Positions 8,154 through 15,615 of a stretch of 64,000 bases of DNA are shown piece by piece. Position 1 is the first letter of the stretch, and each line of letters starts with the position of its first letter. The DNA lies in assembly GCF_000426245.1 (NCBI RefSeq), contig NZ_AUEZ01000008.1, positions 102,193 to 166,192 of the forward strand. The letters are read 5' to 3'. This DNA comes from Bradyrhizobium sp. Ai1a-2. GTDB lineage: Bacteria; Pseudomonadota; Alphaproteobacteria; Rhizobiales; Xanthobacteraceae. The notes beneath the pieces are model-generated. The model was given only the letters and a program-made list of their open reading frames with translations, was not told where the DNA came from and made no database searches. A program made the position numbers and the translations under genes.

Positions 8154-8383
8154 CGCGCCAGCACCGCGTGCGTGAAATCCGCCAGGACGGCCGCCGCTGC
8201 GTCTGCGGCGTCCTGCGACGGTATTCGCGGCGACAGCCAGCACAAATCCCCGCCAGATGAGTGCCACGTCACGGTATAGGCCACGTCCTCATCGGCCATT
8301 CGTTGCCTGACCGGCGTAACCCTCACCGTGCCGCCCAAATGCGGAACGCGACGCAGTTGCTGCTGAAGGCGACGCGATCTCAT
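8150..8383 (-). CDS. Small hypothetical protein of the element (77 aa)
   Basis: ATG 8383 overlaps the stop of the replication-like gene (ATGA 8380-8383) and has GAGGAGG about 8 bp upstream. The start is Arg-rich (MRSRRLQQQLRRVPHLGG), then comes a short beta-like segment (VAYTVTWHSSGG), then an Ala-rich helix (DAADAAAAVLADFTHAV). No known domain is recognised. The basic N-terminus would allow DNA or RNA contact. Confidence 0.6.
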   Translation of the reverse strand: MRSRRLQQQLRRVPHLGGTVRVTPVRQRMADEDVAYTVTWHSSGGDLCWLSPRIPSQDAADAAAAVLADFTHAVLAR

Positions 8384-9294
8384 CCGACCACCCTCCTCAG
8401 TCCGCTCGCCGCTATGCCGTGCTTTTCCAGGAGATGCTGAGGCGCTCGACAATCCGGAGAATCCGGAGCCGGCCCAAAATGGGTTACGTGCTTCGTCCAT
8501 CTGCCGAGCTTGCTGTAGGTCGACAGGACGTCGTCCCACTCGGAATCCGCGATTGCGCGTGATGGCCCATTGAGAGCTGCAAGCTGTCGGTCAATGGCAG
8601 CAATGATGCTGCCCGGTCTGGAGCGCTGGTCGCCCAGCTTGCGGGCATCGTCGTCGATCCAGTTGCAGGCCTTGGCTTGCCAATCTCGGGATTTCGCCTG
8701 TGGACCGTCGACCTGCCGGTAGTGGTTTACAAATCGCTCGACTGATCTGCGAACTGCGTGATCGCTATCCAGGCGAACCAGGGCCCAGAGATAGTTTTCC
8801 TCTGAAAGCCTAAAATCATCAGGGATGAGGGTCGCGCGCGCGCCCTCTCTCCGGGATTCAACAAGGGATAAAGAAAGGGAAGTTTGTGCGCATGGCGGTG
8901 CGCATTTAGGTGCCTCTACGTGCGCATTTTGTTGCCCATCCGTGCGCATTTCTGGTTCTGGAAATGCGCATACAGGTGCGCGTTTCCACACCTCGGCGAT
9001 TGCTTTCTCCGGGATAGAGTAAGCATTGGCATTGAAGGCACCCCGGCTGATCTCGACCGCGATATATCCTCTCTCGCGGAGCCGATCGATGCTCTGTTGG
9101 ACGCCCCGACGCTTGGCTCCGACCGCGTCGGCAATGACGTCGTGTTTCCGGCGCGCTATGCCAGAACGCCGATCAAGCGCGCTATAGAGGTAATATAGAA
9201 CCCGGAAATCGAGATGCGTCAGGCCGTTAGGCCGGTCGCTGACGGCCCTGTCGAGCAAGGCCAACTTCGCGGCCGTGAACTTGTCGCCTGCCAT
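8380..9294 (-). CDS. Winged-helix replication-initiation-like protein (phage replication O / DnaT-like)
   Basis: 304 residues. N-terminal residues 10-85 form a winged helix (LTHLDFRVLYYLYSALD, HDVIADAVGAKRRGVQQSIDRLRERGYIAVE), as in phage and plasmid replication proteins. The C-terminal region contains FVNHYRQVDG, RDWQAKACNWIDDDARK, the W-x-A-x-x-x-N-W-I-D-D-D type segment common after the HTH domain of phage O-like and DnaT-like proteins. It probably recognises the element's replication origin or recruits host helicase, but that is inference. ATG 9294 overlaps the DUF6074 stop as TGATG. It is the largest cargo gene. Confidence 0.7.
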   Translation of the reverse strand: MAGDKFTAAKLALLDRAVSDRPNGLTHLDFRVLYYLYSALDRRSGIARRKHDVIADAVGAKRRGVQQSIDRLRERGYIAVEISRGAFNANAYSIPEKAIAEVWKRAPVCAFPEPEMRTDGQQNAHVEAPKCAPPCAQTSLSLSLVESRREGARATLIPDDFRLSEENYLWALVRLDSDHAVRRSVERFVNHYRQVDGPQAKSRDWQAKACNWIDDDARKLGDQRSRPGSIIAAIDRQLAALNGPSRAIADSEWDDVLSTYSKLGRWTKHVTHFGPAPDSPDCRAPQHLLEKHGIAASGLRRVVG

Positions 9295-9545
9295 CAGCGC
9301 ACCCCCCGCGGTGCCATAACGGCGTCCCAGATGGCTTGTCGGACGGCGCTCTCGAGTGCGATCCTCTCTTTGGCAATAAGATCTTCGGCGATGCCCTTGC
9401 GGCGCATGACAGTCGCCTGCAGGTCAAGCGACCGCCTAATATGCTGCTCGCCGGCCGCGGCGTTCATCCGCAAAGCCGAGCGCACGATTTTTCCGATGAG
9501 TTCCCGGCGCCGGAACGCGGGAAATGGGAGAATGGTGGCGGTCAT
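9294..9545 (-). CDS. DUF6074 family protein
   Basis: 83 residues that match my recollection of DUF6074: an LPFPAFRRRELIGKIVRSA start, a middle helix RRSLDLQATVMRRKGIAEDLI and an AIWDAVMAPRG ending. The family is small, found mainly in Rhizobiales, and has no known function. Its ATG overlaps the stop of the preceding partial frame (ATGA 9542-9545). That frame is complete only in the circular element. Confidence 0.65.
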   Translation of the reverse strand: MTATILPFPAFRRRELIGKIVRSALRMNAAAGEQHIRRSLDLQATVMRRKGIAEDLIAKERIALESAVRQAIWDAVMAPRGVR

Positions 9546-9794
9546 GACCGCGTCGCCTTCCGGGCAATGGCGCGAGCCAGAGCTGCGGCAAGAGCTGTTT
9601 GTCCGTGAACGCCACGCGAACTTGCGGAAACAGTCCGGGACTTTTTCCGGGACTCTTTGCTGCCGATTTCCGATTTCTGGGGATTTTCGGGCGGTTTTTG
9701 TTCACGATGGGTCGCTTCGGCACGCCGCTCAACTGCTTGATATTCAATGTTATTTTTGGCGATTTCCAGCGCTAAGCCGGTGGCGCGCTCAGGC
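9542..9794 (-). pseudogene. 3' fragment of the attachment-spanning element ORF
   Basis: An open frame running from the core to TGA 9544-9542. It encodes an acidic helix (EIAKNNIEYQAVERRAEATH), a Lys/Ser/Pro-rich middle and an Ala-rich end (QTALAAALARAIARKATRS). It has no usable start codon on this side, which is unexpected given that its stop is neatly overlapped with the DUF6074 ATG. Joining it through the core to 6368-6414 supplies ATG and SD and yields a 99-residue protein. No homologue recognised. Confidence 0.65.
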
Positions 9795-11019
9795 TCTGGA
9801 AGCTTGGATGCACCAGCGCTTCCGGCGCGATCACGAGCACGATCATGGCCGCGACCGCGAGCGTCCGGAACGTCACCGCGCGGCGGTCGACGATGACGGC
9901 GATCAGCACCACCGCGGTCATGAAGAACGAGCGCTGCGTCGCGACCTCCGCACCCGACAGCAGAAGATAGAAGGCGGCCGCAACGAGCGCCGCGGCCGCC
10001 GCCCATTTCTTGATCGGGTAGCTCACCGTGAGCGTCGGGAACAGCGCGAGCAGCGCCCGGACCGCAAAGAACACCACACCCGCGACCACGGCCATGTGGT
10101 AGCCCGAGATCGACAATACGTGGCCGAGCCCCGAGACGAACATCGCATCATTCACCGGTTCGGAGATCGCATCGCGCCGGCCGGTCAGGAGTGCGGTCGC
10201 GATCGCGCGATTGTCGCCTTCGAGCACGTTGCGGATGCGCGCATCGATCGCATCGCGCGTGCCCTGCATGAACGCCGCATAGCGTAGCGCAAATCCGCGG
10301 CTTTCAGGCGGTGCTGTCGCCTTGATCGCGCCGAGTACGAAACCGGAGGCACCGATGCCTTGGAAATACAGATCGCGGCTAAAATCGTAGCTGCCGGGCC
10401 GCAAAGGAGCGAGTGGCGGCTGCAGCCGCGCCTTCAATTCGATGAAGCTGCCGACTTCAGGAGCAGTGCCCTTCTTCACCGACAGCCTGACACGCTCGAG
10501 CTTCGGCGCGCCCCGCTGGCTTTCGATGCTCGCGACGCGCAGCACGAAGCGGTCGGTGCGCTCGCGGATGTCGCGCGTCTCGACAAATCCGGTGAGCGAC
10601 ACCGAAAACATCGGCCGCGCCAGCACGCCATGCGCGACCCGCGCGGTTCGCCAGGTGGCAACCGCAAAGCCCGCAGCCACGGCGGCAATGATGACGACGG
10701 CCGCAAATGCCTGCCGCCGCCTGAGCAGAAACGCGAGAGCGCAGAGCGCGATCGCGACGATCACCGCGATCGATAGCACTGGCTCATGGTCGGCGGCGAA
10801 GTTGAACGCGATGCCGCTGCCGAACGCGACCGGCACCCAGGGCAGAAGCCGTCCGGCGCCCGCTTCGGCACGGGCCCACTGACGCAATGTCTCGACGATT
10901 GGCGGCCAGGCGCCGACGCTGATCGGGGCGTACCCACCCGCCGGCGCCACCGCCTCGCGGGGCGGCCAGGTGCCGGCATAGCCGCGCCTGCTGCCCGGCG
11001 TCCTGCCCTCGTCCGACAT
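9772..11019 (-). pseudogene. comEC: ComEC, N-terminal half, truncated by the integrative element
   Basis: 415 codons; the first 408 are ComEC and the last seven (SLSAPPA) come from the element before its TAG stop. Seen are an N-terminal cytoplasmic tail, membrane helices (LSIAVIVAIALCALAFLL, FAAVVIIAAVAAGFAVA), the periplasmic OB-like domain (GFVETRDIRERTDRFVLRV) and the competence-domain hallmark GLGHVLSISGYHMAVVAG, then further helices. It lacks half of the channel core and the C-terminal domain. It is transcribed toward the element, so its promoter is the obvious source of transcription for the element genes. Confidence 0.9.
9795..9807. other. Attachment-site core, comEC N-terminal side
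   Basis: TCTGGAAGCTTGG, identical to 6368-6380. On the minus strand it reads as ComEC codons for P-S-F-Q and, one frame over, as K-L-P of the element ORF. Confidence 0.88.
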
Positions 11020-11392
11020 CCTGCGCCCTGGAGTATCCCTGTTCCCGCAAAGCTACCGGAAGCAGCTATCCGCGGGATAGCGGAACAGATGCGGAATACG
11101 GAGGAAAGAACGGCCTTCAGGCCGATTGCGCCGAAAGTCTCATAAGGCAGCAATGCCATTGAGGATTAGACTATCGGTGCGCCTCCGCCCGGACAGACGG
11201 GAGAGAGGCAGTGGTGGCTCGCGGTTTGAAGACCGCTGGAGCCCTTCTCAGGTGGTTCAAGGCTTCCCTGAGACCGGCGTTGCGGACGCAACTCGCAAAT
11301 CAGGCCTGTAGCGTCGCGCATCACGCGTACTCCGCGAGCGAACAGAGCGCTGAAAAACGCGAGGAGAAGCCTTTGAACCAAAGGAGCAACAC
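11020..11392 (+). promoter_or_regulatory. Divergent intergenic region with a structured leader (three hairpins at 11216-11292)
   Basis: 373 bp between comEC and the transporter gene. Three consecutive stem-loops can be drawn: GGCTC-GCGGT / ACCGC-TG-GAGCC (11216-11243), TCTCAGG / CCTGAGA (11246-11252, 11267-11273) and GTTGC / GCAAC (11279-11292). They lie 100-177 bp upstream of the transporter ATG. Function is unknown; a folded 5' leader is one reading. Confidence 0.3.
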
Positions 11393-12721
11393 ATGGCAAT
11401 TCAAGTACCGAGCGATTTTCGCCGCGTGATTGTTGCCGCGTCGGTCGGAAACATCATCGAATGGTATGACTTCTATATCTTTGGCAGCCTGGCCGCCGTT
11501 CTGTCGGTCAAATTCTTCGAACAATCCCACCCCGTCGCAGCTCTGCTGAGCACGATCGCCCTGTTCACCGCAGGCTTCCTGATCCGTCCGCTGGGAGCAT
11601 TCCTCTTTGGATGGATGGGCGACCGGGTAGGCCGCAAATACACGTTCCTGATTACGCTCACCGGAATGGGACTGGGGACGGGTGCGATCGGCCTGATCCC
11701 GACCTACCAGTCGATCGGTCTCACCGCCGCGTTCGTGCTGTTCGGACTGCGCATGATCCAGGGCCTGTGCCTGGGTGGCGAATATGGCGGCGCCATCACC
11801 TATGTTGCCGAGCATGTGCCCGACGACAGACGAGGCTACTATACCGGCTGGCTCCAGACCTCGCCGACGCTCGGGATCGTGGTCTCGCTGGCGGTGATCA
11901 TCCTCACTCGGATCTATTTCGGCGATCAGGCCTTCAATGAATGGGCATGGCGCGTTCCGTTCCTGCTTTCGTTCCTGCTGGTGGCCATCGCCATCTACAT
12001 CCGCCTCCAGCTCCAGGAGACGCCGATCTTCCAGGAGATCAAGGCCCGCGGGCAGATGACCAGGAACCCATGGAAGGAAGCGTTCCTCAGCGCGAACATC
12101 AAATACATCGGAATCGCCATCATCGTCCTGATTGGACAGGGCGTGGTCTGGTACAGCGGACAGTTCTGGGCGCTTTACTTCCTGCAGCAGGTCTCCAAGG
12201 TCGACGCGCTTACCTCGGCCTATATCGTCGGAGCTGCGCTGCTACTTGCGACGCCAAGCCTGATCTTCTTTGGCTGGCTGTCGGACCTGATCGGCCGCAA
12301 GCCGGTGATCCTGGGAGGCATGCTGCTTGCCGCGATCACCTACTATCCGCTGTATCTGTGGCTGGGAACGGTCACGCAGCCCGGGAACATCAATTATCCG
12401 ATCGCAATCTTCATCATCTTCATCCTCGTCTGCTACGTCGGGATGGTGTACGGGCCGGTCGGCGCTTTCCTGGCGGAATTCTTCCCCAGCAGGATCCGTT
12501 ACACATCGGTGTCGGTGCCGTATCACATCGGCAACGGCTGGGGCGGCGGCCTGGTGCCGTTCATCACTTCGGCGGCTTTCGCCGCTACCGGCAGCGTCGG
12601 CTACGCGCTGATCTATCCGATCCTGGTTCCTGCGATCTGTTTTGTGCTCGCCGTTTTCCTGATGCCGGAGACGCGCAAGATCAGCATCTGGGAGCCGGTC
12701 GAACCGAGAACCGCATCGTGA
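11393..12721 (+). CDS. MFS transporter, metabolite:H+ symporter (MHS/ProP-like) family
   Basis: 442 residues and about 12 membrane helices. The N-terminus VGNIIEWYDFYIFGSLAAVL and FLIRPLGAFLFGWMGDRVGRK are MHS hallmarks; the second is the loop 2-3 motif A. The half-repeat GWLSDLIGRKP follows in the second bundle, and RMIQGLCLGGEYGG lies in helix 4-5. Members import organic acids (citrate, ketoglutarate, shikimate) or osmolytes such as proline/betaine with protons; the substrate cannot be assigned. The ATG has AAGGAG 8 bp upstream. It is a single transcription unit with a possible hairpin at 12734-12759. Confidence 0.9.
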   Translation: MAIQVPSDFRRVIVAASVGNIIEWYDFYIFGSLAAVLSVKFFEQSHPVAALLSTIALFTAGFLIRPLGAFLFGWMGDRVGRKYTFLITLTGMGLGTGAIGLIPTYQSIGLTAAFVLFGLRMIQGLCLGGEYGGAITYVAEHVPDDRRGYYTGWLQTSPTLGIVVSLAVIILTRIYFGDQAFNEWAWRVPFLLSFLLVAIAIYIRLQLQETPIFQEIKARGQMTRNPWKEAFLSANIKYIGIAIIVLIGQGVVWYSGQFWALYFLQQVSKVDALTSAYIVGAALLLATPSLIFFGWLSDLIGRKPVILGGMLLAAITYYPLYLWLGTVTQPGNINYPIAIFIIFILVCYVGMVYGPVGAFLAEFFPSRIRYTSVSVPYHIGNGWGGGLVPFITSAAFAATGSVGYALIYPILVPAICFVLAVFLMPETRKISIWEPVEPRTAS

Positions 12722-12733
12722 CGGAAAGGCCTC

Positions 12734-12780
12734 GCCGCGGGGCTACCATGCCCTGCGGCAAGCCCGGCCACATTTTTTGC
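12734..12780 (+). terminator. Possible intrinsic terminator of the MHS transporter gene
   Basis: GCCGCGGGGC (12734-12743) pairs with GCCCTGCGGC (12750-12759), 10 bp with one G-U and a 6-nt loop. A T6 run lies about 14 bp further on (near 12774-12779), which is further away than usual. Confidence 0.4.
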
Positions 12781-12848
12781 GAGACAACACCCGTCCCCCG
12801 GCCGCTACCGCGTAGCGGTCGGGCAAATGGCTCGGCCAACCTGCCTTC

Positions 12849-13211
12849 TCAGCCGGCGCGGTGATGCCAGCGATCGTGCCACCAGGTGGTGAAATCACGA
12901 TCCGTCAGCAACTCCCAGCCGGCCAGGAGGATCACCAGTATGCCCGACAGCACGCTGCTTACCGTCGCCGAGGTCTGCTCGTAGCCGACCGTCCAAGGTG
13001 CCAGCAACAGAGCCAGTCCCAGGAGCATCTCTCCCCATTCCTCCAGATAGGATGGAATGACAAATGCCTCGACGGCAAACAGGATGACAGCCAGCCCAAG
13101 CGCGATGGTGATCCAGACGGCCGCCCCGGTGAAGTCCAGGGCAAAGGGCGACACGACCAGCCACACACCCACCAACAGACTGGCAACGTCCTGCCAGTGT
13201 TGAATGCGCAT
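12849..13211 (-). CDS. SPW-repeat inner-membrane protein
   Basis: 120 residues, four predicted membrane helices arranged as two copies of the SPW unit: WQDVASLLVGVWLVVSPFALDF and EEWGEMLLGLALLLAPWTVGYE, each with the S/A-P-(W/F) signature. Family members are small integral membrane proteins of unknown function. ATG 13211 is preferred, with GGAGG 8 bp upstream; the longer reading lacks support. Divergent from the small gene at 13460. Confidence 0.85.
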   Translation of the reverse strand: MRIQHWQDVASLLVGVWLVVSPFALDFTGAAVWITIALGLAVILFAVEAFVIPSYLEEWGEMLLGLALLLAPWTVGYEQTSATVSSVLSGILVILLAGWELLTDRDFTTWWHDRWHHRAG

Positions 13212-13459
13212 GACGCTCACCTCCCCTCTCCCATGGATATGGTGGGGAGCCCCAAAAAAGATATCCGTCCGACCTGCGTTGTGTTGCCGCTGCCGTGTTC
13301 CGGAGCCGCTCTCCAGTCGCGGCGACCGATCGCCCGGAAGGCACCCTTGCAAGTGCGCCGCAGCAGGATGCACACTGCTGCGTTCAAGGTGTCAATGTCT
13401 ATGGCTCTCGGCCCGACTGGAATTCACGGTTGCGCCCAGAACGAGAGGAGCATGGCGCC

Positions 13460-13642
13460 ATGCGAGAAATCGAAATCCACGATTATGCGCGGCAGCTGTT
13501 GGAAGCACATGGCGCCAAGGCCATTGCGGAGGCTGCCCAGAACGCCATCGAGCTCGAGGCAAAGGGCGACGTCGAACTCGCCAAGACCTGGCGGCATATC
13601 GAAGAGGCCATGAAGCTGATGCGCGGACCGCACCAAAGCTGA
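13460..13642 (+). CDS. Small conserved protein (60 aa) upstream of glutamine synthetase
   Basis: MREIEIHDYARQLLEAHG followed by AKAIAEAAQNAIELEAKGD and WRHIEEAMKLMRGPHQS. It is a soluble, entirely helical small protein with two or three amphipathic helices. AGGAG (13446-13450) is 9 bp upstream of the ATG. I recall near-identical proteins in many Rhizobiales; no function is known to me. The 110-bp gap to glnA has no clear terminator, so the two may be co-transcribed. Confidence 0.75.
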   Translation: MREIEIHDYARQLLEAHGAKAIAEAAQNAIELEAKGDVELAKTWRHIEEAMKLMRGPHQS

Positions 13643-13752
13643 AGGTGCCAGTGCGGCGACCGAGAAGCAGAATTCGTCGCAAACCGTTCCTGGTCGCGGC
13701 GCAGCGACAACGTGATCGCTAATGACCGGCCCTCCATGACGGGAGCGAAGCC

Positions 13753-15183
13753 ATGTTTCCCAAATGTGCGACAGCCGAAGATCTCGTGAACGCGATCAAG
13801 GATGAGAAAGTGCAGATGATCGACCTGCGCTTCACCGACTTGCCGGGCGTGTGGCAACATTTTTCCGTCCCGCCGAGCGCAGCGAGCATCGATGCGCTCA
13901 GCGAGGGCATTGGATTCGACGGCTCATCGATCCGCGGCTTTCAGGAGATCCAGGAAAGCGACATGCTTGTTGTCGCGGACCCGACCACGGCCTTCCTCGA
14001 CCCGTATTCTCCGGCATCGACCCTGGTCCTGATCTGCAACATCCGCGACCCCGTCACCGGTCAATCCTACAGCCGCGATGCCCGCTACATCGCGCAGAAG
14101 GCCGAGACCCATCTGACTGGCACCGGGCGCGCCGATACGAGCTACTTCGGTCCGGAGGCGGAGTTCTTCGTGTTCGACGACGTCCGGTACGGACAGGGCA
14201 TCAATTACGCCTTCCACGAAATCGATTCCAGCGAAGGAAGCTGGAACACGGGCAAGGAGGAAACGCCGAATCTGGGCCACAAGCCGCGCCCGAAAGAAGG
14301 ATACTTTCCCGTTCCCCCAACCGACAGCCTGCAGGATCTCCGCACCGACATGGTGCTGACGATGGAAGAGCTCGGCATCCAGATCGAAGCCCATCACCAT
14401 GAAGTCGCGACCGGCGGCCAGAACGAGATCGACATGCGCTTCACCACGCTCACGCGCATGGCGGACAATTTGATGATCTACAAATACGTGGTGAAGAACA
14501 CCGCCAAGCAGCATGGCATGACCGCGACCTTCATGCCCAAACCGCTGTTCGAGGACAACGCTTCAGGGATGCACGTTCACCAGTCGCTGTGGAAGGGCGA
14601 GACCAATCTGTTCTACGACAGGGGCGACTATGCCGAGCTGAGCCAGCTTGCCCGTTACTATATAGGCGGTCTGCTGACCCATGCCTGGGCGCTGTGCGGG
14701 CTTTGCGCCCCTACCACGAACTCCTATCGGCGCCTGGTGCCGGGCTACGAGGCTCCGATCAACCTGGTCTACTCCCAGCGCAACCGCTCGGCCTGCTGCC
14801 GCATTCCGATGTATTCGCCGAACCCGAAGGCCAAGCGCGTCGAGTTCCGTTCGCCGGATCCTTCCTGCAATCCCTATCTGGCCTTCTCCGCGATGCTGAT
14901 GGCCGGCCTTGACGGCATCAACAACCGGATCGACCCGGGGAGCCCGATCGACAAGAATCTCTATGACCTGCCGCCCGCCGAGGCAAAGGATGTGAAGTCG
15001 ACGCCCGGTTCGCTGGATCAAGCCCTCGACGCACTTGAGCGCGATCACGCCTTCCTGCTCCGTGGCGACGTCTTCACCGCCGACGTGATCGAAACCTGGC
15101 TCGACTACAAGCGGAAGAAAGAGATCGATCCCATCCGGCTACGCCCCCATCCTTACGAGTTCCACCTGTATTACGACATCTAG
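13753..15183 (+). CDS. glnA: Type I (GSI) glutamine synthetase
   Basis: 476 residues. It makes glutamine from glutamate, ammonia and ATP as a dodecamer. Visible are the N-terminal beta-grasp domain ([21 protein letters not shown]), the latch segment [13 protein letters not shown], the metal ligands in [11 protein letters not shown], the substrate segment [28 protein letters not shown], the [10 protein letters not shown] loop and the adenylylation motif [11 protein letters not shown], whose Tyr is the GlnE target in GSI-beta enzymes. GGGAGCG precedes the ATG. The sequence differs from the main rhizobial glnA start I remember, so it may be a paralogue rather than the glnB-linked enzyme. Confidence 0.93.
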   Translation: MFPKCATAEDLVNAIKDEKVQMIDLRFTDLPGVWQHFSVPPSAASIDALSEGIGFDGSSIRGFQEIQESDMLVVADPTTAFLDPYSPASTLVLICNIRDPVTGQSYSRDARYIAQKAETHLTGTGRADTSYFGPEAEFFVFDDVRYGQGINYAFHEIDSSEGSWNTGKEETPNLGHKPRPKEGYFPVPPTDSLQDLRTDMVLTMEELGIQIEAHHHEVATGGQNEIDMRFTTLTRMADNLMIYKYVVKNTAKQHGMTATFMPKPLFEDNASGMHVHQSLWKGETNLFYDRGDYAELSQLARYYIGGLLTHAWALCGLCAPTTNSYRRLVPGYEAPINLVYSQRNRSACCRIPMYSPNPKAKRVEFRSPDPSCNPYLAFSAMLMAGLDGINNRIDPGSPIDKNLYDLPPAEAKDVKSTPGSLDQALDALERDHAFLLRGDVFTADVIETWLDYKRKKEIDPIRLRPHPYEFHLYYDI

Positions 15184-15211
15184 CGACGACTGCGCTGACG
15201 GGGTGACCGAC

Positions 15212-15613
15212 CTACTGCTCGATCAGCGGCGCTTTCGACGAGACGTGATGGCTGGCGATTTTCCAGTCGCCGTCTTCGCGGACGATGACCCAGGTGATCT
15301 TGACCGAGAGCGGCCGTTCGCCGTCATCCAGGAAGAATGACGCCGTACCGGCCATGTTGATCGCGTCCGGACTGACATGCGCTGCGCGCACATCAGAAAA
15401 CTGAACGGTCGGAGAGCGCCATCGCGGCAGGCCGTTGAAGTAGGCCGCAACCCCTTCCCTGCCACGATAGAGCGTCGGATTGGAGCCGAAGAAGAACGCG
15501 CCCTTTGAATAGAGCGAAGCGAGCGCCGCGGCATCCAGGCTGGTAAAGCCGGCGGACCATTTTGCCATGATGGCGGAAACGATCTCGTCGGCTTCGCCCT
15601 GCATCTCGCCCAC
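15212..15613 (-). CDS. SnoaL/NTF2-like protein (SgcJ/EcaC type)
   Basis: 133 residues with the cone-fold pattern of NTF2-like proteins: an N-terminal helix pair (EADEIVSAIMAKWSAGFTSLDAAALASLYSKGAFFFGS, in parts), YRGREGVAAYFNGLP, then strands ending in ITWVIVREDGDWKIASHHVS. The family covers isomerases and many uncharacterised proteins; no catalytic residues can be assigned. It is the downstream neighbour of glnS, starting 2 bp after its stop, and likely shares the glnS transcript. Convergent with glnA. Confidence 0.8.
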   Translation of the reverse strand: MGEMQGEADEIVSAIMAKWSAGFTSLDAAALASLYSKGAFFFGSNPTLYRGREGVAAYFNGLPRWRSPTVQFSDVRAAHVSPDAINMAGTASFFLDDGERPLSVKITWVIVREDGDWKIASHHVSSKAPLIEQ

Positions 15614-15615
15614 CT

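Larger units (their letters stand above)
6368..9807. mobile_element. 3.4-kb integrative element inserted in comEC
   Basis: The ends are the perfect 13-bp repeat TCTGGAAGCTTGG (6368-6380, 9795-9807), one unit being 3,427 bp. Deleting one unit rejoins comEC in frame as ...ALVHPSFQMSFAA, which is strong evidence for precise site-specific insertion. Cargo in transcription order is DUF6074, a replication-protein-like wHTH protein, a 77-aa protein, a four-Cys protein, an HNH fragment and a tyrosine integrase, all on the minus strand like comEC. There are no structural phage genes, no tRNA target and no IS. The size and content fit a minimal integrative element or phage satellite. Confidence 0.9.

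Noticed and set aside
9436..9747. Lys/Pro-rich 103-codon frame MNIKQLSGVPKRP in the element
   Set aside because: Starts with TTG, has no SD and runs far into the DUF6074 gene in another frame, whereas the alternative frame ends exactly at the DUF6074 ATG.
11205..11245. Selenocysteine- or other tRNA-like hairpin near 11216-11243
   Set aside because: The loop is 6 nt, no acceptor stem or CCA can be built and no T-arm follows.
11200..11300. Glycine riboswitch upstream of the MHS transporter (GGAGAG, GGAGC, CTCAGG and AAGG occur in order)
   Set aside because: The conserved GCCGAAGG-type core and the spacing of a glycine aptamer are missing; similarity is limited to short purine-rich words.
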